Origin: Cruorifilaria tuberocauda | Lineage: Eukaryota; Nematoda; Chromadorea; Rhabditida; Onchocercidae | Direction of reading: 5' to 3' | Length of the DNA stretch: 25,975 bases | Assembly (NCBI GenBank): GCA_013365365.1 | Contig: JABVXU010000686.1 | Location: 1 to 25,975 of the forward strand | Shown: one piece after another, positions 10,028 through 22,000 of the stretch | Layout: each line of letters opens with the position of its first letter | How positions within the stretch are numbered: the first letter of the stretch is position 1 | The notes under the pieces: generated by a model | Seen by the model: only the letters and a program-made list of their open reading frames with translations | Told to the model about the DNA's origin: nothing | The model's database searches: none | Position numbers and translations under genes: made by a program

Positions 10028-13000
10028 GTTTGCTTTCCGGTCATTTCTTTCTTTATCACTCCTTTATCACATATCACTCAAATATCACTTCATTCTTTAT
10101 CATTTCTTTATCACACTTCATTCCAATATTATTTTTTTCTTTATCACTCCTTTATCACATATCACTCTATTATCATTTCATTCTTTATCATTTCTTTATC
10201 ACATTTCATTCCAATTTTTTGGCAAGTTTTCAACTTATTTTCAATTTTTTTTGTTTCAAAAGTTTAAAAGATTATAAAGATGAATAATGATATTTTAGGT
10301 AAAATGATAACTAATTATAACTTATCAGTTGATATTTGAAATATTTAGAAATAAATCTTTAAGAAACAATTTTTAATATAAGATAGTCCTAATTTTATGA
10401 ATATAATTATTTAATTGTATCAAATAATTATTTTAATTTTTTACCGATAAATTTTTTAATTTTTAAAATTTCAGTCCAATTCCAAAATTGGAATGTGTTT
10501 GTATAAATTTATATCGTGAAGCGGATGCGAAAAAAAAGAAAGATCGTTCAACATTGATCGGTTACGTTCAGATCAAAATCGATCAGCTTTCTACACGGCA
10601 TCCGGTGGAACGATGGTTTGTTTATTTGTTTATTTTCCTCTTCCTCTTCCTGTTCCTCTCTCTCTCTCCTATTTTTTTTTTAATTTATCAAATATAATAA
10701 TCAATCGCAGTTTTTTTGGAAATATTTTTTCAAGAAAGAAACTACTGAGCCTTTAAGGAAATCTCGGGATTTTTCAATCATTTTGCATGATTACTCCATG
10801 CTATTATATAAGAAAAACTACTGAGCAGTAGATATGTCTTTAAGAACTCTCGGGATTTCCCAACCATCTTCCACGATTTCGGATATTACTTAAAATTTTT
10901 ATTACTTAAAAAATACTTAAATACTAAAGTTCAGATTAAAGAATTTATCAACTGATTAATTTCAATTTGAAAATACCTTTAAATAAGAGTTCATTGAATA
11001 TATTTCGTAAATTTTTGCAAATTTTATCATGAATTTATTGATCAAAATTTTTTTAATCATTGTAAAATATGATAGCGTTTATATCAATTAAATTTTAATA
11101 TTATCTTATGAGAATCAGGTGTTGGAAATGCTCTACAAGTAACATTTTTAAAATGATTAATAAATTTTGGATGAATTTGAATGAATTTTGAAATTCGCTG
11201 AAAAGTAACGTGCACGTTGACAAAATTAAATTTTAATTTCTCTATGGAAACAGGAAATGAAATCATCGAATTCAATTTTTTCAATTGAAAAAAATTTTTT
11301 TAATTTTGGAATTATCAAGCGATACAGTAATAAATCCATGTCATTATTTACAATATTAATATTTTAATAATCCATCATTATTTATAACATTAGCATTATA
11401 ATCCTGTGCCAAAATAATAATTGTACCATAGAGTTATAGGTAATCAATAAGTTAATGAGAGTTAAAATTAGCATGAAATTACAGGTAATCAATAAGTTAA
11501 TGAAATTTTAAAAAAAGGAATTTTAAATTAAAATTTTTCTTTTTTGTTGATTTCATATTCTATTCATTCAACTATGATTAAATCAATTCCCTTCCATTAA
11601 ATTATAATTCGACCCTATTTTACTTCTTTTTCATCTATTTTTTTTTCAGAATTCATTATTTATAATGATTACCTGTCTTTCTAGAATTACCTGTCTTTCT
11701 GGATTTACCTGTTTCGTTTCTCTTTCTCCTTTCTCGATTTCTCCATATCAGTAATGCTGAAAATTTATTATCCATTAATTATCCACAATTAATGATTATT
11801 AAGTATTTATTATTGATGAAATTGTCACCTTTCTTTTCTTTCAACATTTCAGTTAATTCATCCGAAATTTAATTAATTAATTAATTAATTTGTATCATAT
11901 TAATTTTTTATAATCCAAATTTTCCTAAAGAAAAAATAAAATAATATTTTATTTTCTTCACATTAAATTGTTCACAAATCTTTTTAGAGTTTCTTTTCTT
12001 ATAAAGCTGTAAATATTATGAAAGGAATTTTAAGAAATGTATAAGGAATTTTCTTTGAAAAATTTTACAAATTACCAGCTGCATGTTTCGCTAGAAGCTA
12101 CAGTTAGCTTTCTTTAAGTAAAATTTCTACTCCTTACAATATAGTATTTATTTAATTACGAATAATTGAGTATTTTTTTTAGCATTCAATAAATTTTGAG
12201 TAATTTTTGATTAACTGATTATTTATTAGCTAAATGATTTTCATGATCGATTATTAATTGAAACTTTAATTTTTATGATCGATTATTAATTGAAATTTTG
12301 ATTTTTATAATCGATTATTGATTTAAACTTTAATTTTTATGATCGATTATTAATTGAAACTTTGATTTTTATAATCGATTATTGATTTAAACTTTAATTT
12401 TTATGATCGATTATTAATTGAAATTTTGATTTTTATAATCGATTATTGATTTAAACTTTAATTTTTATGATCGATTATTAATTGAAACTTTGATTTTTAT
12501 AATCGATTATTGATGTAAACTTTGATTTTTATAATCGATTATTAATTGAAACTTTGATTTTTATGATCGATTATTAATTTATATGTGAAGTAGGATAAAA
12601 TATAGAGTATAGGATTGATGTTGGTGTTGGTTTTGAAAAAAGTTTGTTTAAAAGCATATAGAGTTGCCCATCGAAACGTGAACGTTGTATATCATTTAAT
12701 CACTTATCATTTAATCAGTAATGTAAAATAATTGATTTTATCATTTATTATTTATTTTACATTATTGATTAAATGATAAGTGATAAAATCAATTATTTTA
12801 CATTATTGTTTAATTGATATATATAATTTAACAGGTTATTATATTAAAAATTTTACTCACAACAAATCTGTTAAAATTTTAACAAATAAAAAACTATTTT
12901 TAATTTTTTGCTCGGAGAGTTGAAATGATTTAAAATGATGCTCAACTTTCTTAATCACTTATCATTTTATCTTCAAGTAAAAACTGCTAGAAAAATGATT

Positions 13001-16000
13001 CGATTTATTGACTTCTTATCAGTTCGAGGAAAGATTGGATAACATATAATCTTTTTAAGTAATGATTAAATTTGATAGCAACGATAACAGGAGTGTGAGA
13101 GAGAGAGAGAAAACATTGATTTTTGATAATTTCAACTTTCAGTAATAATTACAAAAGAGAGAGAGACCAATCTTTTTAAGTAATGATTAAGTTTGATAGT
13201 TACGAGAGAGAGGGAGAGAACGTTGTTTTCCGATAATTTCAATTTTCAGTAATGATTTATGCGAGAGAGAGAAAGAGAGTAATGTTTAGTGATTATATTG
13301 AAATTTCAATGTTAATGCACTTGATCTGATTTTTATATACTTTTTAAAATAATTTTTACACCTTTTCAAAGAAAAAAAAGGAGAGAAAATTGTGAAATTG
13401 TGATACATTCTTTATCTCTTTTCAAAGTAATTTTCGTACTTTTTCTTTTACCTTTTTTGTTTCGCTCTTCGATCAATTATTTTTTAAAAATTTTTGTCAT
13501 TAAATTTACATTAACTACATTTTCTTTCCAAAAAAAAAAAAAAGAAACAGAATTATAATTAATCAAATGTGTGCAGAAATTATTTTCTAATTAATTAATT
13601 AATTAATTAATATATTCTTTGAATTTTTTCTTCTATTTTGAAATAAATAAGATATCTTGCAGTAATATTGGAAATCATTCAGCTTGTTTTTTTTTTTTTA
13701 TTTACGAGAACAGTTTTACAGTCTAATAGATATGTTTCAAAGATAAATTTTCTTTCCGTTTCTTTTTTTGCTATTTTCAGGTTAGAAAATTTTGTAGCCT
13801 AAAATTTCGGAAACAAAATTTATTTTCCAAAATTTTTGGGATACAATTTTTTTTTTTTTTATAATTTTCTCCTAAAATTTTTATTGCTTTTATTTTTCTT
13901 TCCTACGCATAGTTTTACCAGGAATATAGATAATTAGAATTAAATTTTTAATACCGTACCTTGATGTTATCGTAATTTGTGTTGATGTAATTATCAGTAA
14001 TTGTATATGCCATATATAATTTAGGTATCTGATAGTTTTACCGAAAAAATTTCCGAAAATGAAAATTTATTAAATATTAATGTAGTTATAGATTACAGAC
14101 TATTGTAATAATTTTTCGCATTCATTTTTTTTACTATCTAAAATAGTGATATTTTAAAATCGATCTTAAAAATTACCGTAAAAGTTGCCGTAAATTACCG
14201 TAGTTGTCGCATTTTTGTACGGAAATAATAAATATGATGAATTGCTATGCAGTAATATTTATAGCAAATGTTACCGTATCTGAAATTTAATTAAAAGTTT
14301 TTTTTTTTTTTTTTTAAATAAGTCTTTCCATCAGATAAGCAAATTTTTCATTGATGATATCGACAAATTTCATTTAATCTGATATGAGTAAATGAAGAAA
14401 AAGAGTAAGTGATGATTAATTATCAATTTGTCATAATGAATGAAAAATTGATAACAATAAATTGAAAAGAAGGGACGATACAGGTACCAGGTACTGGGAT
14501 ACCTGATGATAGTGAAGATTTCACCAATTGATGACTGTCATCATTGTTGACCTCGACGTTAATCAACAATGATAGTTCAAGGTTCAATTAAATTTTAAGT
14601 CGTTGCTTTCAATATGTACATCCATTTTAAATTTACCTAATCAAACTATTTCTTCCTTCCGTTTTTTCCTCTCCTCTTATTTTTTTCCAAATTATATCCT
14701 ATATTAGAAAGAAAGAATTGAAAGTTAAATCTTCTTTATCAATAAGCTTCTTCAGAAATAAAACTTTTTTTTACAATTACTTAACTTGGAATTCAAAAAG
14801 AACTTTTAGTTTCTATCATTTTCGTTTAATTTTTCGTTTTATTTGTTTGCCTGTTTTCTTTTAATTAATTAATTTATTTATTTATTATCTATTTATTTAT
14901 TTAATTATTTTATTCTTATTTTTCTTATCACATTATTCTTACTTTCCGTTTCATTTTCATTCATTTCATTTATTCGTTTATCAATTAATTAAGTTATTTA
15001 TTTTTTGTTCTTTCATAAACTACCATAATCTTAATTAGTTTACCGTTATTTCCTTTTGTTTATTACTGTAAAAGTTGGATGAAAATACAGTAAAAAAGAA
15101 AATGACAATTATCCATTATGCATTTATTAACAGTTATTTGATTGGTTTATATAGATGGATTTTACCTAAACGTTCTTTTACTTGTTACGGTGCAGTTAAG
15201 GTAAACCATTACAGCAATATGATAGTGATTGCTGAAGGTCAAAAAATACTGTAGATAAAGTGTTTTCTTTTTCTTACAAATGAAAGTAATAATTCATTTC
15301 ATTTTCGAAGTAATTAACTTAATCTTTTTCTAACTGCATTGTTACTGTATTTGTACTTTTAAGACTATTTTATTATTAACAGTAATTGGAAAGAAAATAT
15401 TATTTAATATTTATTTATTTTACAGGTATTTATTGCTTATTTTACTTACCATTAGAAAAAGTTATTTTTGGTACAGTACTAATAGCAAAAATGATTTTTT
15501 TTACATAATTTTTATTGTAATTTCAAATTACTGTAAAATACCGTTATATTTATTATAATTCCTTTGGTAAAATTTCCTGATGACATCTATTTTTTAAAAA
15601 AATTAAAATTAGAAAGAATTTATGGATTCTGAAAATTTTTAAATTTTTTAGATTTACTTTTCCAAATTTCTATTATTAATTAAAAGTATGAATTTTAGAA
15701 TATATAAATTAGGTAAGAAAAAAATACTTTATTTATTGCTTACTTTACCTAATATAAAAAAATCTTTTTTAATTGATTTTTCTTTTGCTTTGAAGGATAA
15801 AAAAGTAAATTTAAAAGACTACAAATTTTCAGAATCCATGCATTCCTTCTCTTACCTAATTTTTTTATCATGAAATTTTTATCTTGTAATAAATAATAAT
15901 AGAAATTTGGAAAATTACTTTCTCTTTTCTTTAATTTTGTACTTTATTACTGGTTTTTGTATTTTTTTTTACGTATTATGATACTGTCGTTAATTTAATT

Positions 16001-19000
16001 TGAATTTTAAATTATTGAAAATTTCTTTTGGAACAATCCTTGAAGTGACGATGTTGAATAGTCTATCGAAGAATTGCTTGCAATCATCATCCTGGTTGGA
16101 TCGTCGACACTTTCTTCGACCTTTGTGTAATATTAAATTTGATAGAAATTGTTTCAAATTAAGAAGCATTTTCGGGACATATTATCGGTCAGCTTTGTTT
16201 AAAATTTTCCAATTTAAATTCAATTGATAATTAATTAATTAAATTAATTAATTTATCAATCAATCAATTGGCTAATTTTTAGAAATCTCCATTTCTTGTC
16301 AATTTTTTTTTACTTTTTCTATCGATTTTTTAATCTTTTGATTTTTATTAAGCTGAAATTACATGCATACTGTAGTTTCCGGTATGTGATTTTATTAATT
16401 TAAAACTATTTAAAAACAATAGAGATAATTAATTAATACTGTTATCAATTTAATGTTTTAGAAGAAATTTTGTGTTATATTCAGCTTCTCTCTCTTTTCC
16501 TGTCTTCTTAAAATTATTATTTTACAAAAATTCATACTGAGTTATCATAATTGATCATATCATATCACAGCAGATTAAATATTCATCTTCGATTGCAATC
16601 ATATTATTTGGAGGATTTTTTGGATTTAAGTAAAAATTAAAATCTGAATTGTAAAATAATTGATTCTATCATTTATTATTTAAAATAAGAATCATCAAAA
16701 TTTCGAAAATTTTATAAAATTTTAATTTTAATAAATTTTCATAGTAAATTATTTTGTAGTATATAAAAAAAAAGAAACTACAAATTATTTTATAATTTCT
16801 ATTTCTTTTCTTTTTCAATTTTTTTCAATTTTTTAATTAAAAATTAATTAAATGAGGTGGAATGAAGGTAATTAATTAATTTTACAGGTATACTATCACA
16901 GCAACATCAGATGGTACCAAATTATCGAATGCAATAAAAGACAAAGGTAATGGTGAGATAGCTGCTGTACGTATTAAGGCTCGTTATCAATCAGTACAGA
17001 TATTACCTATGCAAGCATATACTGATTTACTAGCATTCATTAAGTAAGTCATTTCTATCTCCCAAGAAAAAAGAAATATCGATCGATGAATTAAAATTAA
17101 ATGAAAAGTATTATAATTGAAAGTAACGGATTACTTTTTTATTCAAATGATTATATTTATAATTTTTAATGATTTAATTACTCAATAAATACTTTTTTCA
17201 TGTGATAAAAATGATAAACTGATAGGAACGGAAAGTTATTTCTAATCAATTTTCATAGATTTCAATATAATTAATATTGAAAGAAGAAAGCTATATTAAT
17301 AGATAATCAAATAGACAGAAGATATTCGTGAGAAAAGATGAATATTGAATAATTGATTCTTTTAATTCTATTTATATTTTATGCTTTTTAAGTCTTCCTA
17401 TTTCAAATTTTAGTTTCGATTTAGATTTCAAATTCTTATTAAATTTTCTAGGCAATATTATTTATCACTATGTTGTGTTTTGGAGCCAACATTAAGCGTG
17501 AAAGCAAAAGAAGACTTGGCAACAGTGCTTGTACGAATCATGCATAAATTACATATGGCCAAACATTTCCTCTGTGATTTAATCATGTCTGAAGTGGATG
17601 TTCTTGGTAACTAATTTCTTTTTTTTTTCATTTCTTATTATATTTCTGATTTCCATTTCAATTATTATGATCTTAAAATTTGAGTTTTAATCAATAATCT
17701 TAGTTCTTATATTTGAAATTTTATTCTATCTTTTAATTTTTCATATCAAAAAAAGGGAAAAATGAAATGAATAATATTAAATTAATAAAAAAATCATGAA
17801 TTATTATTTTTGATTTAATATTGATTAAATTTTAACATAAATTATTTAACGATTAGTTAATTTAAAGAGTTAAAATTTTTCTTACTTATATTCTTTAACT
17901 TGACATTTGTGTAAAAAGTTAGCATTTAAGTATAAATCAAATTTTTCTACTAAGTAATAATAAAGTCTCGTAACAGTATATTGATAGCTTTATACAATAA
18001 AACTTTATACTTTACACAATACAACTTTAATACAGTACTTTATTGATACGTCATGCAATATTTTAAATTTTAATTATAAAATTTTTTAAGGTAATTAATT
18101 ACAGATAATGAACATTTAATGTTTCGAGGTAACTCGTTAGCAACAAAAGCAATGGAAGCATATATGAAATTAGTCGCAGATGAATATCTTCAGGTAAAAA
18201 TTTCTTTTCATATAAACGTAAATTTATGAGGAAAAAAAGTTTACATTTATTTGATATAACGTCTTGACCTTTTAATGTTTGGCCTTTTACTTAACGTTTA
18301 AATTAATGTTACTTGTTTCGTGCACGAGTCAATACGTGAAATTAGCAGTAACAGAAAAATTAGTAATTAATTTTGCATATTTATATAGCTGTTTTCTTTT
18401 TTCTTCCTAACATCGTGGAAAAGAAATAAGCTAAACTTACTCGCTTTAAGTACATAATTACAATATATAAGTACATATGGCCTAATAATATGAACAGGTA
18501 ATGATATATTATACGAGGTATCGAATACGTGAAAGCATAATTATATTAAGTATAACCATATAAAGTAGACAGCATAACTATATATGATATTCAGTACGTA
18601 TGATCTAATATCAAGTACTTGTGTACAATAATACGTGATATTAAACAGTGATCTATGATAAGTGATAAGTGATATATGTAAAAATACGTGATACGTGACA
18701 ATACGTGTAAAAATACGTGATACGTGGCAATATATGTAAAAGTACGTGATACGTGACAATATATATAAAAATACGTGATACGTGACAATACATGTAAAAA
18801 TACGTGATACGTGGCAATATATATAAAAATACGTGATACGTGATAATACATGTAAAAGTACGTGATACGTGACAATACATATAAAATACGTGATACGTGA
18901 CAATATATGATATTATTTATTATTAAATTCTGATAATTTTCAGAATACGCTGGGTGAATTTGTGAAAACGATGCAACAGTCTGATAAGGACTGTGAGGTT

Positions 19001-22000
19001 GATCCGTTAAAAATGGCAAATATCAGTGTGATAGCATTGGAGAAGAATCGCCATCAGCTGATGGCAAATGTCAAAACTGCATGGGCTAAAATACTGGCCA
19101 GGTTGAATTTTTGTTTCAATTTTAATTTTACCCTTTAGAATCTAAAACACATAGTTCAATGTTCCTAATTCGAGAAATTCTTTTTTCTCTTTTTGGTCTT
19201 TTAACTTTAATCATTTTCGATCAATTCTTATCATTCATTATTATTTCATCCAAATATGTTATATTTATTGTAATTCATGTGAAAAATTCAAATAGAATGT
19301 TTCAGTTGAAATATTTATATTTGTTAAAATAGATAGATATCATCAGGAAATTTGAAAAGTTTCCATGTTTTCCAAAGAAATTATAATAAAATAGAATGTT
19401 TCAGTTGAAATATTTATATTTGTTTATTTTTTTTACTAATAAACTTAGTGAACAAAATTATATCAGAAATGAATATTATTTGTTGCCTAATTTTGATTAA
19501 ATAATTTTTTACCAATAAACTTAATGAATAGCGTCAGAAATGAATATTATTAAGTTAATAAACTTTGATTAAATAATTTTTATTATTAAGTTTCGATTGA
19601 ATAATTTATTTCTTATCAATAAATTCGTTGAGCAATTATATCAGAAATGAATATTTGTTACACAATTCTGATTAACTAATTAATTTTTTATTAATAAACT
19701 CGATTAACAGTATCAGGAATGAATATCATTAAGTTATTAAACTTTAATTAAATAATTTTTTATTATTAAACTTTTATTCAATGATTTACTTTTTGCTAAT
19801 AAACTCGCTGAACATTAATTATATCAGAAATGAATATTAATTAAATTTTTTTAATAAAAAGAAAGAAAAATCTCTGCCAACGATATTATTGTATAAAACG
19901 GAAAATTTTTGTAATATTAAATGAATGTTTTAATTTTTAGTACTGAAATATTTCCAATTGAATTACGTGAAATTTTCGTTACTTTACGAAGACGTCTGGA
20001 AAAAATTGGTCGACTTGATCTTGCTGATACGCTTATTTCATCCAGTATTTTTCTACGATTTCTTTGTCCAGCAATACTCAGTCCTAGTTTATTCAATTTA
20101 GTAAGTAAAATTTTAGTATCTTATCTTTTTTTTGAAATTTTTTATTTGAATTCAATTTTTATTTGAAAATCATTACTGTTATTACCACCGGAATCACTCA
20201 TCATATTTATAAGTTTTTTTATTTTTTGAAAATTTCAACTCGAAAGCATTATACTATTGTTACTATTGGAGTTTGAGTTACTCTTAAATAATCAATACTT
20301 CAATATTTTTCACTTTTTAATTAATTACTATTTGAGTTGGGGTCATTTTTAAATAATCAATATTTCAGTACTTTTCAATTTTTGATTATTCTAATCTATA
20401 TTTTCATGTTATCAGTTTTATTGATTACTTCGTACTTTAGGATTACAATGAAATGGGAAAGTAATTTTGTTTTTATTTTAAATTCTTAAGTTTTCTATTT
20501 TTTATTTTAAGTTCTAGAAAAAAAATTTTTCTGCTGAAGACTTTTTCATATGCTTCTTTTTATCGTTTTAATTTTTTACTTAAGCTAAAATTTTTTTTTA
20601 CCTAAGTTATCATTTAGTGAATTTTTTTTTTGTAAATTTAAAAATATTAACATAATATTGATATAACAAAATATAACATAAAAAATAATAATATAAAAAT
20701 AAAATTTACTTGAAATGATTATTTCGTTATTTTATTCTTATTTTTTTCAGATATCTGAATATCCATCAGGTCATGCAGCTCGTAATCTTACCTTAATTGC
20801 TAAAACTTTACAAACGTTAGCAAATTTTACGAAATTTGGTGGTAAAGAGCATTATATGAATTTTATGAATGAATTTGTGGAACATGAATGGGATAACATG
20901 CATCGATATTTGATGAAAATTTCAACACAATCAGGAAATAATCCGAGAAATTCAGCAAATGAAAATAATGATTGGAATATATCGGTTGATATTGGTAAAG
21001 AAGTATCATTATTGTATTCCTACTTAGATGAACTATGGACACCTGAGGTATTCGTGTCTTCCTCATTTTAATTAATTTATTACTTGAAAATTATGAAAAT
21101 AGCAAAGATAGTGATTTATTGAGATTCGGTAGAATAGATTTTATATGGAAAATTAGGAATTTTTAGGATTAATTTATTACTTGAAAGTTATGAAAATAGC
21201 AAAGATAGTGATTTATTGAGATTCGGTAGAATAGATTTTATATCGAAAATTAGGAATTTTTAGGATTAATTTTATATTGAAAGTTATGAAAATAGCAAAG
21301 ATAGTGATTTATAGTGATTTATTAAGATTTAATAGAATAGATTTTATATGGAAAATTAAATTAGGAAAATTTAATGGAAAAATATTATTTCAATATTTTG
21401 AATTAATTGCGGTGATATTACGTAATTAATTACATTATACCAAATTATGGTAATTAATTACAATGCTATTGCAGTTACAATATTTTGATATTACAGTTAA
21501 CAATTCATGCTGTTCGATAATGATTATTTAATCGGTTAATGATCAAATAATCGATTAATGATTAGTTAGCTAATGATCAATTAATAATTCATGCATTTAA
21601 GCTAATAATTTCTTTTTGTTTTCTTAAGATTCATGAGCATGCTTCAAAATATGGATCACAGATGGCAGAATTACGATTAATTTTGGCAAAATTACGCTAT
21701 ATACGGATGAAAAATGATGGTTATCGAGATTATGAATTGTTACCGATTGAAAGTTCACCATCTGATTATGATAACACAAATGTTTCAAGGTAGTAAAAGA
21801 AATTTTCATGAATTACTTAAATTTAAACTTAAAAATTGAATAATTTAGAACAATTCCTTAGTATAAATATTTGTAATAATCATTTATTATTATTAACTTT
21901 TACTTTTTATTAATGAATTGATTAATTTAATCAATTAAATTTTTATTATTTAAATTTTATTTTGTTAATTTTACAGATTGCATGCATACAATAATAATGC

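Larger units (their letters stand above)
10616..16887 (+). other. Intron 2, 6.3 kb, repeat-rich
   Basis: This intron separates the last two C2 exons; GT at 10616 and TTTTACAG before 16888 rejoin the Trp codon TG^G in frame, so no exon is needed between them. It contains, in order, short duplicated motifs near 11430-11510 and 11670-11715, a 32-bp array (12238-12580), interlocking inverted repeats (12701-12804), a GA-rich duplication (13051-13290), scattered TACAGTAA/TTACCGTA motifs (13950-14280 and 15060-15560), and two less AT-rich islands (about 14470-14590 and 15990-16169). Elsewhere I see only AT-rich filler. Confidence 0.85.

Noticed and set aside
11084..11284. 66-codon minus ORF
   Set aside because: No recognisable motif; AT-rich, with no supporting signal.
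14500..14600. tRNA or box C/D snoRNA in the 14.5 kb island
   Set aside because: A GGTTCAATT word and TGATGA words are present, but no T-stem partner, no full cloverleaf and no properly placed D box.
18541..19019. Overlapping minus-strand ORFs of 75-142 codons ([12 protein letters not shown] repeats)
   Set aside because: They are the 29-bp array read backwards; the period is not a multiple of three, so all frames stay open. They also overlap exon 6 in antisense.
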